From positions 62,001 through 126,000 of the forward strand of contig NZ_CAJTXD010000001.1 of assembly GCF_910580175.1 (NCBI RefSeq): 64,000 bases of DNA, given 5' to 3'. The notes below the pieces were generated by a model. The model had not been told where the DNA came from. It worked only from the letters and a program-made list of their open reading frames with translations, and searched no databases. Below are positions 52,706-62,059 of the stretch, piece after piece. The translations under genes and the position numbers were made by a program. This DNA comes from an uncultured Alistipes sp. GTDB taxonomy: Bacteria > Bacteroidota > Bacteroidia > Bacteroidales > Rikenellaceae. Numbering within the stretch: the first letter of the stretch is position 1; each line of letters begins with the position of its first letter.

Positions 52706-55700
52706 ATGAAACGAAGAATACAAAATGCAATGAGCTGCGTCATGCTGGCCCTCCTGCTTTCGACAGGAAGCGGCCAGCTGGCGGCGCAGCCGGCCGCACG
52801 AACCGGAGAAGTCGGCGGCAAAGTGATCGACCCGGCCGGGCAACCCATAGCGGGGGCCGTGGTGCTGGTAAAAGGAACGGCCCGGGGCACGACGACACGC
52901 GCCGACGGCTGCTTTCTGATCCAAGCCAAACCAGGCGACGTGCTGGTTTTCTCGCTGCTGGGATACACGGAAAAGGAAGTGGCGGTAGGCAGCCGCACCC
53001 GCTTCGAAGTGACGCTTGAGGAGGCGGTAAACTCGATCGACGACGTGGTAATCGAAATCGGCTACGGCGAACAGGCCCGTAAAGACATTACGGGAACGCT
53101 CAGCACGGTAAAGATGGATGATCTGGTAAAGGCTCCCGTGGTGGGATTCGACCAGGCGCTCCAGGGCCGTCTGGCGGGTGTCTCGGTGTCGTCGGCCGAC
53201 GGACAGCCGGGAGCCGAGATGGATATTGTGATCCGCGGAGCCAACTCGCTGACGCAAAGCAACTCGCCGCTCTATGTGATCGACGGATTCCCGATGGAGA
53301 GCTTTTCGAGCGCGGCGATCAACTCGTCGGACATCGCCTCGCTTACGGTGCTGAAGGATGCCTCGGCGACGGCGATCTACGGTGCCCGCGGCGCCAACGG
53401 TGTCATTATCATCGAGACCAACAAAGGCAAGGAAGGCAAACCGGTAATCACATATAACGGCACCTACGGATTCCAATCGGTGGCCAAGAAAATGGAGATG
53501 ATGAACGCGGCCGAATTCGTGGAGTATCAGATCGAGCGCTCGCCGTCGAGCGTAGATACCTATCTGAACAACCTCGACCGGACGATGGAAGACTACGTGC
53601 GCATGGGCAAAGGCATAGACTGGCAGGACAAACTGTTCCGCAATGCCCCGATCCACATGCACAACCTTTCGGTAACGGGCGGCACGAAGCAGACCAAATA
53701 TGCGGTGTCGCTGTCGATGGCGAGCCAGGACGGTGTAATCATCTATTCGGGCTACGAGAAGTATCAGGGCCGCCTGTCGCTTACCCAACAACTGAACAAA
53801 CGTGCGACGCTGACCGTGAACGCCAGCTATACGGGCGACAAGACCCACGGACAGACCTCTTCGGCGGCGCTCTCGTCGAGCAACGCCTATGCTTCGTATC
53901 TGATGTACCGCACGTGGGCGTTCCGTCCCGTGATTACGGGACAATCGAACGATGAAGAACTTTTCGACGACTATTTCGACGGCAACAACTCGGCGGTAAT
54001 GAACCCGATCCTGTCGAGCAAGAACGAAGACAAGGTAACCCGCAAGCAAACGTTCATCTCCAATGCGAAGCTGGAATACAAACTCCACAAGAACCTGAAG
54101 TTGAGCGTCAGCGGCGGCTATTCGGCTTTCACGACCCTGGCTACCGAATTCAACAACTCGCAGACCTACAAGGGCTATCCGATGCTGACCAACACCAAGG
54201 GAGTCAACGGCTCGGTGCTGAACACCTCGCGGGCCGACTGGATGAACGAAAATACGCTGACCTACACGAAAAACTGGAAGAACAGCCGGCACAAACTCAA
54301 CGTAGTGGCGGGTTTCACGATGCAAGGCACCCAACAGAAAAGATTCGGATTTTCGAGCATGCACATACCCAACGAATCGCTGGGCATCAGCGGCATCGAC
54401 GACGGTCTGCCCGACTCGATGTCGGCCCTGCTGACGGAAAACTACCTGATGTCGTGGCTCGGACGCGTGAATTACAGCCTCAAGTCGCGCTACATGTTCA
54501 CGTTCTCGTTCCGCGCCGACGGATCGTCGAAATTCACGCGCGACCATCGCTGGGGCTACTTCCCCTCGGGTGCGTTCGCATGGCGTCTGGGCGAGGAGAA
54601 GTTCATGCGGCGTCTGACCTTCATCGACGACGCCAAGCTGCGCGTGAGCTACGGCGTGACGGGCAACAACCGCGTGGGCGACTTCTCGATCCGCCCCTCG
54701 CTGACCCTTTCGGACTACTACTCCTTCAACAACGGACAACCGGGCGAAGCGATGGTAACCGCCAGTCTGGGCAACAGCGATCTGACGTGGGAGAGCACCG
54801 AACAACTCGATGCGGGTATCGATCTGCGGCTTTTCAAGAACCGCATCGGTCTGACGGTGGACTGGTATCAGAAGATCACGCGCGATCTGCTGCTGAACAG
54901 CAACTTGCCATACAGCTCGGGATACCGCACGGTATACAAGAACGTGGGCAAAATCCGCAACCGCGGTCTGGAAATCACGCTCAGCACCGTGAACGTGAAG
55001 ACGAAGAGCTTCGAATGGTCGAGCGATTTCAATATCAGCTTCAACCGCAGCCGGGTGCTGGCGCTGGCCGAAGGCGAGGAAAACTACCTTTCGAAAGTGG
55101 GCTTCACGGGCGACTTCAACTCGACGTATCTCTATCTGGCCAAGGTCGGACAACCTATCGCTCAATTTTATGGCATACAATGGGCCGGCGTTTACGGCTA
55201 TGAAGATTTCGACCGGGATGCCGCCGGAAACTACACGCTCAAGAAAGGTGTGCCGACCAATGGCAACGACCGCAACGCGATCCGACCGGGCGACATCAAA
55301 TATGTAGACCAGAACGGCGACGGCGTGGTCAACGACCAGGACATGGTGGTCATCGGCCGCTGCGAACCGATCCATACGGGAGGATTCAACAATAACTTTA
55401 CCTACAAAAATCTGAGCCTCAACATTTTCTTTCAATGGCGCTACGGCAGCGACGTGATGAACGCCAACCGCATCATGTTCGAGGGCAACTATGGTAACAA
55501 GTCGATCAACCAATATAAAAGCTATGTCGATCGCTGGACTCCCGAGAACACCGACAGCCAGAACTTTCGTGTCGGCGGCCGCGGCCCTGCGGGCGTTTAC
55601 AGCTCGAAGACCATCGAGGACGGCTCGTTCCTGCGTCTGAAAACCTTGCAGCTGAGCTACACCCTGCCGAAAAAATTCACACGCAAGATCCATCTGAACA

Positions 55701-55864
55701 CTATCCAGGTGTTCGTCTCCGGGCAGAACCTCTGGACATGGACCAAGTATACGGGTCTCGATCCCGAAGTGTCGACCCGCAACTCGGCGCTGACGCCCGG
55801 ATTCGACTACTCGGCCTATGCCCGCAACCGGATTTATACGGCAGGCGTGAAAATCGTCTTCTAA
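52706..55864 (+). CDS. susC: SusC/RagA-family TonB-linked outer-membrane transporter
   Basis: This 1052-aa protein has a signal peptide (MLALLLSTGSGQLAAQPAA), a carboxypeptidase-regulatory-like domain (about 35-110, VGGKVIDPAGQPIAGAVVLV, FSLLGYTEKEVAVG), the SusC plug (about 120-235, FDQALQGRLAGVSVSSADG, LYVIDGFPMES, IYGARGANGVIII) and a long barrel ending YAAGVKIVF-like (IYTAGVKIVF). There is no N-terminal STN domain, so no anti-sigma signalling is expected, in agreement with the LacI regulator. With SusD it imports oligosaccharides over the outer membrane using TonB energy. The symbol denotes family only. Confidence 0.95.
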   Translation: MKRRIQNAMSCVMLALLLSTGSGQLAAQPAARTGEVGGKVIDPAGQPIAGAVVLVKGTARGTTTRADGCFLIQAKPGDVLVFSLLGYTEKEVAVGSRTRFEVTLEEAVNSIDDVVIEIGYGEQARKDITGTLSTVKMDDLVKAPVVGFDQALQGRLAGVSVSSADGQPGAEMDIVIRGANSLTQSNSPLYVIDGFPMESFSSAAINSSDIASLTVLKDASATAIYGARGANGVIIIETNKGKEGKPVITYNGTYGFQSVAKKMEMMNAAEFVEYQIERSPSSVDTYLNNLDRTMEDYVRMGKGIDWQDKLFRNAPIHMHNLSVTGGTKQTKYAVSLSMASQDGVIIYSGYEKYQGRLSLTQQLNKRATLTVNASYTGDKTHGQTSSAALSSSNAYASYLMYRTWAFRPVITGQSNDEELFDDYFDGNNSAVMNPILSSKNEDKVTRKQTFISNAKLEYKLHKNLKLSVSGGYSAFTTLATEFNNSQTYKGYPMLTNTKGVNGSVLNTSRADWMNENTLTYTKNWKNSRHKLNVVAGFTMQGTQQKRFGFSSMHIPNESLGISGIDDGLPDSMSALLTENYLMSWLGRVNYSLKSRYMFTFSFRADGSSKFTRDHRWGYFPSGAFAWRLGEEKFMRRLTFIDDAKLRVSYGVTGNNRVGDFSIRPSLTLSDYYSFNNGQPGEAMVTASLGNSDLTWESTEQLDAGIDLRLFKNRIGLTVDWYQKITRDLLLNSNLPYSSGYRTVYKNVGKIRNRGLEITLSTVNVKTKSFEWSSDFNISFNRSRVLALAEGEENYLSKVGFTGDFNSTYLYLAKVGQPIAQFYGIQWAGVYGYEDFDRDAAGNYTLKKGVPTNGNDRNAIRPGDIKYVDQNGDGVVNDQDMVVIGRCEPIHTGGFNNNFTYKNLSLNIFFQWRYGSDVMNANRIMFEGNYGNKSINQYKSYVDRWTPENTDSQNFRVGGRGPAGVYSSKTIEDGSFLRLKTLQLSYTLPKKFTRKIHLNTIQVFVSGQNLWTWTKYTGLDPEVSTRNSALTPGFDYSAYARNRIYTAGVKIVF

Positions 55865-55885
55865 TCTTTAACCGGAAGAACTACC

Positions 55886-57511
55886 ATGAAAAATATTATC
55901 AGAACACTTTTTGTTATCGGAGGCGTCTTCCTGGCTTCGTGCAGCCTGCTGGATACCGAACCGCAAGATTTCGTGACTCCGGAGAACTACTACAACAACG
56001 AGGACGAAATGAATGCTGCCCTGAACGGCGTTTATGCCACGCTGGCGAACACCACGCTTTTCGGAGGCAACCTGCTGGGCCGCATGGGCCTTTCGGCCGA
56101 CATCGGCTATGAAAGCTATTCGTCGGACTACGGCACGGTGGGCGACTACGACGTAGCGCCGACCGATGCGAAAATACTGACCTACTGGCGCGACCTCTAC
56201 GACGGAATCGGCCGTGCGAACATGCTGATGAAATACATCGACAAACCGCAGCTCGAACAGGCGACCCGCGACAACATCTACGGGCAGGCGCTCTTTCTGC
56301 GAGCCTACTACCACTTCCTGTTGGTCGTGAGGTTCCATAACATCCCGCTGCGCCTTACGGTGCCGGAAAACGGCAACAAGGACCAAGTGCAGATTCCGCA
56401 AAGCAACATGCGCGATGTCTATCTTCGGATCATCGAAGACATGGAAGAAGCCGCCGAACTGGTGCCTACTGCGGCCGAACTGCTGTCGCCGGGGCGGGTC
56501 AGCCGCTCGACCGTCTACGGCATGCTGGCGCGCGTAGCCCTCTACATGGCGGGCTATCCGCTCAACGAACCGGGCATGTATGCCAAAGCCAAGGAATATG
56601 CACAGAAGGTAATCGATACGGGAACGCACGCCCTGAACCCTTCGTATCAAGAACTTTTCCTCAACTACATCCAGGATCGCTACGATGTGGCCGAAAGCCT
56701 TTTCGAAGTGGAGTTCTACGGCACGAACGAAGGCACCTACACCACGACCGCCGGCATGGTGGGCCGCAACAACGGCATCGGCTGTTCGAGCCAGAACGTC
56801 ACGCCGTCGGGACAGACGATCGTGGAGATGTACGGCTACTCGATCGGCGCGATCCGCACGACACCCTATTTCTACGGGCTGTTCGAGGAGGGCGACCTGC
56901 GCCGCGACTGGACGATCGCATCTTACACCTACAACACGACTACGGGCGAAAAGAGCGAACAGACCTCCAACATCTGGGTGCGCTACTGCGGCAAGTTCCG
57001 CCGCGAGTATGAACTTACGACGCCCCGCGCGACGAACTATACGCCGATCAACTTCCCGCTGCTGCGCTATGCCGACGTGCTGCTGATCTGGGCCGAGGGC
57101 GTGGCGGCCGATCCCTCGAACAACGACGGAGAAGAACTGCGGCAGGCTTACGAATATGTCAACCAGGTGCGCCGCCGCGGCTATGGTCAGAATATATATG
57201 CCCCGAGCGAGAAGGCCGATCTGGAGCAGGGAGACAAAAGCATCCTGCTGGACGTCATCAAGGACGAACGCGCCCGCGAATTCGGCTTCGAACTGCTGCG
57301 CAAGGATGACATCGTGCGCTGGGGCGAATTCTACGACCGCATGCGCTACATGCGCAGTGTGGCGGCAGCCATTCCGGATACTTTCACTTCGTCGTACTAT
57401 GTGAACGCCCGCCGCTACTACAACAATGCGAGCCGCCGGGACGAGATATGGCCCATTCCGACCTACGAACTGGGCGTGAACCGCAATCTGGTACAGAACA
57501 ACGGATGGTAG
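55886..57511 (+). CDS. susD: SusD/RagB-family surface glycan-binding lipoprotein
   Basis: This 541-aa protein has a lipobox (GGVFLASCSLLD, Cys near residue 18) and the SusD start TEPQDFVTPENYYNNEDEM. It continues with TPR-like helices (YWRDLYDGIGRANMLM, YGQALFLRAYYHFLLVV, RVSRSTVYGMLARVALYMAG) and the C-terminal FPLLRYADVLLIWAEG...VRRRGYG and DVIKDERAREFGFELLRKDD. It caps SusC on the cell surface and binds the incoming glycan. It begins 21 bp after susC. The symbol denotes family only. Confidence 0.95.
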   Translation: MKNIIRTLFVIGGVFLASCSLLDTEPQDFVTPENYYNNEDEMNAALNGVYATLANTTLFGGNLLGRMGLSADIGYESYSSDYGTVGDYDVAPTDAKILTYWRDLYDGIGRANMLMKYIDKPQLEQATRDNIYGQALFLRAYYHFLLVVRFHNIPLRLTVPENGNKDQVQIPQSNMRDVYLRIIEDMEEAAELVPTAAELLSPGRVSRSTVYGMLARVALYMAGYPLNEPGMYAKAKEYAQKVIDTGTHALNPSYQELFLNYIQDRYDVAESLFEVEFYGTNEGTYTTTAGMVGRNNGIGCSSQNVTPSGQTIVEMYGYSIGAIRTTPYFYGLFEEGDLRRDWTIASYTYNTTTGEKSEQTSNIWVRYCGKFRREYELTTPRATNYTPINFPLLRYADVLLIWAEGVAADPSNNDGEELRQAYEYVNQVRRRGYGQNIYAPSEKADLEQGDKSILLDVIKDERAREFGFELLRKDDIVRWGEFYDRMRYMRSVAAAIPDTFTSSYYVNARRYYNNASRRDEIWPIPTYELGVNRNLVQNNGW

Positions 57512-57533
57512 AACCCTTAAACAAGACACGAAC

Positions 57534-58532
57534 ATGAAAAAAACCATAAGATATTCCGCCTTGCTGGCTGCATGTACCCTGCTGCTGGCCGGCTGCCGGA
57601 AAAGTTTCGAAGAAGTCGGGAACGTGAAATTCGGTGTCTCGATCCATTCGGAGACGTTCAAAGTGGGCGAACCCGTGCGGTTCGATTTCGACGGCAACCC
57701 CGATTTCATTTCGTTCTACTCGGGCGAGCGGGGCAACGCATATGCCTACAAAGACAAAGACCGCATCGTGGAGACCGAGATGACTTTCTCGTTCCTGACC
57801 ACCACGACGGCGGGTGCGGCCGGGCATCCCAATCCGGCGCGCGTGCCGGTGTGCTATTCGACCGACTTCTCGGGCGAATACACCGAAGAAGCCGTGCGGG
57901 CCGCGACGTGGGTGGAGATTACCGATCTGTTCAGCATGCCGACCGACACGGGGGTAACGGACTTGATGTCGGGCGACGTGAACATCACGGAGTTCTATCC
58001 CGACGACGAGACGCCGCTGTACTTCAGCTATCATTATCTGGTGGAGGCTTACGACAGCCAGATTAACAACGGTCGCACGCAGTGGAACATCAAACAGACG
58101 AAATTCAACGGCATCGCGGGCGAATCGTCGACGGTGCTTTACGACCTGCAAGGCGCGAACTGGAAAATCGTTCTTGGCGCTTCGTACGAAGGTGCGACGT
58201 CGATGCCTGACATCAACTCCTCGCGCATCCTGCTGCGAAGCGAATTCCAACCGACAAGAGACCGCGAATGCTGGGCCGTTTCCGGGCCGATCGCCAAGAT
58301 GAACTACATCAACGACGGTCCCGACAAGGGCGTGGGCATCAAGGCGATGGCCGAAGCGACGCACCGCAGCTATGAATATACCTATACTGAACCGGGCGAA
58401 TATACCGTCACGTTCGTGGCCGCCAATGCCAGCGTATACGGCCGCAAGGAAGTAGTGCGCGAGGTAAAGATCGAGATCGTGGAGGACGAGGGCGGCATCA
58501 CGCCGCCGCAACCCGGGGAGTGGAACCAATAA
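57534..58532 (+). CDS. DUF5017-like surface lipoprotein (SusE/F position)
   Basis: This 332-aa protein has a lipobox (CTLLLAGCRKSF). Residues 40-320 contain FKVGEPVRFDFDGNPDFISF, SGERGNAYAYKDKDR, YSTDFSGEYTEEAVRAATW and TYTEPGEYTVTFVAANASVYG, a PKD-like end. This fits DUF5017, found after SusD in many loci, probably a surface glycan-binding protein. The same domain recurs in the next gene with clear similarity (FxSGExGxxYAYxDKDR, YSTDFxGxxTE), so the two arose by duplication. Confidence 0.75.
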   Translation: MKKTIRYSALLAACTLLLAGCRKSFEEVGNVKFGVSIHSETFKVGEPVRFDFDGNPDFISFYSGERGNAYAYKDKDRIVETEMTFSFLTTTTAGAAGHPNPARVPVCYSTDFSGEYTEEAVRAATWVEITDLFSMPTDTGVTDLMSGDVNITEFYPDDETPLYFSYHYLVEAYDSQINNGRTQWNIKQTKFNGIAGESSTVLYDLQGANWKIVLGASYEGATSMPDINSSRILLRSEFQPTRDRECWAVSGPIAKMNYINDGPDKGVGIKAMAEATHRSYEYTYTEPGEYTVTFVAANASVYGRKEVVREVKIEIVEDEGGITPPQPGEWNQ

Positions 58533-58538
58533 AATGCA

Positions 58539-60467
58539 ATGACAATGAAAAACCGCATAACTTACATGATTATGGCTGCGGCCGCATGGTTTGCAAGTTG
58601 CAGCCAGGAATTTCCTGCCGACACGGTGCTTCCTGACGGCGAAGTGGTGCTTTTCACGGGTGCCGGGCCTGCATCGACCCGCACGGCGATAGACCTCGAT
58701 GCCGACCGCGGACTGACGATCGCTTGGGCCGAAGCCGACGAAGTGGGTATCTACGGCATGAGCAACGGTCTGCCGACGGGCAACAACTTCGCCTATGTTG
58801 CCGCGCCGGCCAAAGACGATCCTGCCCGCTGCACCTTCTCGGCGAAAGATCCCTATTCGATGTTCAAGTGGATCAACAACGCGGAGCAGGGGTATTATGC
58901 CTACTACCCTTATGTTGAAATCAAGGATCGGGAACTCGACGTTGCGGCGCATCCCTTCTCGCTGCCGGCCGAACAAGTGCAGGCCGGGGCGGATTCGCCG
59001 GCCCACATCGCCCGTTACGGCGTGATGACAGCCGCACCCGTGGAGATCGAAGCCTCGGAGGAAAATGCAGGAGGGGGTATCCGCTTCCAGTTCGCCAACA
59101 TATTCTCGATTGTGGAACTCCGCTTCAAGATGAGTGCCGACTGCCCTGTGGCTTCGGTACCCGTGAAGCAACTGGAACTGGTCTCGGAGGCGGCCGATCT
59201 GACCGTTCCGGCGGGAACGATCGACCTGACGCAAGCCGATGCGAGGCAGGCGATCACGGTCGAAGACGGAAGCCGGAGCGCGACCGTGAAGTTCGAGACC
59301 TATCCCGGATTGAACAAGAACGGCTACACGAGTATCTGGCTGGTCGTGGCGCCGGGTCTCCACCCTGCCGGATCGCTGCGGCTCGAACTGACGGCCATCG
59401 ACAACTCGCGGAACGCTTTCACGATACCGGAAGCGGTCGAATTCAAACCCAACAGACACTATGTGCGGGAATACGAACTGTCGATCGACGGATTCGTCCA
59501 AGCCGACGTGTTCGATGCGGAAATACCGGTATTGGAATGCAAGGCGGGCGAACCGCTGACGGTAAAGATGACCGGTGTTGCCGAGAAGATCGACTTCTGG
59601 TCGGGCGAGGAAGGGCACGACTATGCGTATTCGGACAAAGACCGGATGCAGGAAGCCTCGATGAGCTTGAATTTCAAGATGCTGCTCAATAGCGGCACGC
59701 AACGCCGCCCTGCGAAAGTGAAGTACTCGACGGACTTCGACGGCACGATGACCGAAGCGGGAATCCTTGCTGCGACGTGGACGGATGTGACCGACGAATT
59801 CGACATGACGACCTATATTTATGGCACGGATACGAAAACGACCGTCGGGGCGACTACCGTACCGCACGATGCCGGAACCGTGGACTGCACGGCATGGTTT
59901 ACGGGCGAAGGCCGGAGCTGCTGCGTGGCATTCTTCTATACGGTGGAGAAAAACGATCCGGCGTATGTCGACCCCGACACGGGAACCAAAGAGAAAGGCC
60001 GCACCTACTTCTATCTCCACGACAGCTGGGTGCGCGCCGCCTACAAATCGGAATCGTCCTACACGGAAATATACAGGCAGACCTACACGGAGGGCAATAC
60101 GACCGATCCGACCATGCCCATCGTGGTGCTCGATTCCAACTTCGGAGCGGAAGACGGCACCAATCCGGTACGCAAATTCGCCTACGGAGGCTACACTTCG
60201 GTCATCCGTCTGGGGGCGGTCTTCAAACCCGCGGTCGACAAACATTCCTGGCTGGTATTGCCGAAATTGGTGCGGCCCGAGGCGAAGAACGTGGGCAAGG
60301 ATTCGCCGATTGTCGTGAAAGGGGCGGCGGATGTGCAGCCTGCGACCTATGAATATCTTTTCACTCAGCCGGGGACGTATGAAGTGGCCATAGTGGGCAC
60401 CGTGCCGACTCTTGCAGGCGAAAAGAAAATCGTGAAACAAGCTACCGTCACTGTGACGGCAGAATAA
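58539..60467 (+). CDS. Fimbrillin-like / DUF5017 fusion lipoprotein
   Basis: This 642-aa protein starts MTMKNRITYM with lipobox WFASCSQEF (Cys21). Residues 30-320 look like a fimbrillin-family domain (TRTAIDLDADRGLTIAWAEA, DEVGIYGMS, GYYAYYPYVEI, FQFANIFSIVELRF). Residues 325-640 repeat the DUF5017 domain of the preceding gene (CKAGEPLTVKMTGVAEKIDF, SGEEGHDYAYSDKDRM, YSTDFDGTMTEAGILAATW). It is thus about twice the length of its neighbour. The fimbrillin part may act as a stalk or adhesive module that presents the glycan-binding domain at the surface. It begins 6 bp after the neighbour. Confidence 0.72.
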   Translation: MTMKNRITYMIMAAAAWFASCSQEFPADTVLPDGEVVLFTGAGPASTRTAIDLDADRGLTIAWAEADEVGIYGMSNGLPTGNNFAYVAAPAKDDPARCTFSAKDPYSMFKWINNAEQGYYAYYPYVEIKDRELDVAAHPFSLPAEQVQAGADSPAHIARYGVMTAAPVEIEASEENAGGGIRFQFANIFSIVELRFKMSADCPVASVPVKQLELVSEAADLTVPAGTIDLTQADARQAITVEDGSRSATVKFETYPGLNKNGYTSIWLVVAPGLHPAGSLRLELTAIDNSRNAFTIPEAVEFKPNRHYVREYELSIDGFVQADVFDAEIPVLECKAGEPLTVKMTGVAEKIDFWSGEEGHDYAYSDKDRMQEASMSLNFKMLLNSGTQRRPAKVKYSTDFDGTMTEAGILAATWTDVTDEFDMTTYIYGTDTKTTVGATTVPHDAGTVDCTAWFTGEGRSCCVAFFYTVEKNDPAYVDPDTGTKEKGRTYFYLHDSWVRAAYKSESSYTEIYRQTYTEGNTTDPTMPIVVLDSNFGAEDGTNPVRKFAYGGYTSVIRLGAVFKPAVDKHSWLVLPKLVRPEAKNVGKDSPIVVKGAADVQPATYEYLFTQPGTYEVAIVGTVPTLAGEKKIVKQATVTVTAE

Positions 60468-60479
60468 ACCGAAGCGAAC

Positions 60480-62054
60480 ATGAAAAATCATCTCAAAATA
60501 ACGTTCTTGCTTGCCGCCGCCTGGGCTTTGGCGGCCTGCGGGAAAGAGGAGGGCGGACACGATGCGCCCCTGGCGGCCGGCGCGATGGAAGTGCGCGGGA
60601 ACCTGGTGGATATCCGCACGCTGGCGGCCGGAGAAAAAGTATTTCCGCAACACGACGACTATCTTTTCGACGAAGATGCCGGCATGCTGTTCGAAGAACC
60701 GACCGCGTATGCTGCGGGACTGATGGAGTCGCGGGGGGCCGAAGCCTTCCGTTGCGGCAGCGCCGGAACCGTCCGCCTGGCCACGGACTGCGCCGACATG
60801 CAGGCCGAAGGGTGGGCCGGCACGGACGAAGTGCTGATGGTGGGCGACATCCCCTATCGCATCTACACCCATGCCTATGCAACGCCGGGCAAATGGACTC
60901 CCGTGCCCGATCCGGAAGGCCGCAAATACACGACGCTGCTGTTTGCACCGCAACTGCGCGTAGCGGACGTGCGAACGCCGGGCACGGTCATCGCGCAAGT
61001 GCCCGAACTGCGCGGCCGGACGATCAGCAACGTCTCGCTGGCGATTCTGCCCAACGGCGACTACCTTGCATCCTGCACGGGCGTCTCGCAGGGCGCATCG
61101 CTCTTCGTATCGGAAGACCGAGGCGCCAGCTGGCGGATGCTCGTGGAAAACGTTACCGAACAAAACGGCATTGCCAACTACTACAACTTGTTCGTATGGG
61201 AGGGGAAACTCTATATGATGGGGTGCGGCCGCGGCGGCGCGAACCTGATGATCGCCTGCTCGGAGGACAACGGACTGAACTGGACGTCGCCGACCGTGAT
61301 CTTGGAGGGCGGATTCCATTCGGCGGCGGTGCCTGTGGTCGTACATGACGGCCGCATTTGGCGGGCCTGCGAAACGCAAGGTACGGATACGTCGAAGAAA
61401 CGCCCGTTCGTAGTCTCGGCGCCGGCAGATGCCGATCTGCTGGATGCCGCCAACTGGACGAAATCCGCTGAACTGGCCGTCGACAACGACATTACGGTGG
61501 AGGATAAGACCGTGACCGAGCTGATCGAGGGCAATATGGTGGCGACGCCCAATGGCAAACTCTACAACATCCTGCGGGCCAGCAGCAAGGTAACCAGCCA
61601 ACTGGCGGCCCGCATATCGGTCGAAAACGAACATACGCTCCGGTTTACTGTCTCGAACGACATGATTACGCTGCCGGGCGGCGGCAAGAAGTTTACCATC
61701 CGCTACGATGAGCGCAGCAAACGCTACTGGGCCATTACCAACCCGGCATCGGCGAACATGAAAGGACAGAAGCACAACGGCATCTATGCGAACGGGATTA
61801 CCTATGACTTGGTGCGCAACCGCATGGTGCTGTGCTATTCGACCGATCTGAACACTTGGGTGCAGTATAAGGAGATCGTATACGATCCCGATCCGTTCTT
61901 CCATGGGTTCCAATATGTCGACTGGGTGTTCGACGGCGACGACATCGCGGCCGTATGCCGTATGGCCTGCCCTGAAACCCGGGGGCTGCCTGTGCGCCAG
62001 CACGATGCCAACTTCATGAGCTTCTTCCGTATCCGCAACTTCCGCAACCTCTGA
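60480..62054 (+). CDS. Sialidase-fold Asp-box propeller lipoprotein, paralogue 1
   Basis: This 524-aa lipoprotein has a lipobox WALAACGKEE (Cys20). An N-terminal region (25-160) starts MEVRGNLVDIRTLAAGEKVF. The rest is a six-bladed propeller with two canonical Asp boxes, SEDRGASW (211-218) and SEDNGLNW (261-268), and the end signature RQHDANFMSFFRIRNFRNL. It lacks the N-terminal FRIP motif and arginine context expected of GH33 sialidases. It is probably an exo-acting glycan hydrolase or a glycan-binding propeller of unknown specificity. It is 5 bp ahead of its paralogue. Confidence 0.78.
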   Translation: MKNHLKITFLLAAAWALAACGKEEGGHDAPLAAGAMEVRGNLVDIRTLAAGEKVFPQHDDYLFDEDAGMLFEEPTAYAAGLMESRGAEAFRCGSAGTVRLATDCADMQAEGWAGTDEVLMVGDIPYRIYTHAYATPGKWTPVPDPEGRKYTTLLFAPQLRVADVRTPGTVIAQVPELRGRTISNVSLAILPNGDYLASCTGVSQGASLFVSEDRGASWRMLVENVTEQNGIANYYNLFVWEGKLYMMGCGRGGANLMIACSEDNGLNWTSPTVILEGGFHSAAVPVVVHDGRIWRACETQGTDTSKKRPFVVSAPADADLLDAANWTKSAELAVDNDITVEDKTVTELIEGNMVATPNGKLYNILRASSKVTSQLAARISVENEHTLRFTVSNDMITLPGGGKKFTIRYDERSKRYWAITNPASANMKGQKHNGIYANGITYDLVRNRMVLCYSTDLNTWVQYKEIVYDPDPFFHGFQYVDWVFDGDDIAAVCRMACPETRGLPVRQHDANFMSFFRIRNFRNL

Positions 62055-62059
62055 CTGCC

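Noticed and set aside
52583..55693. A 1036-codon open frame opposite susC
   Set aside because: The plus strand encodes a complete SusC with a signal peptide and plug. The opposite frame has no recognisable motif.
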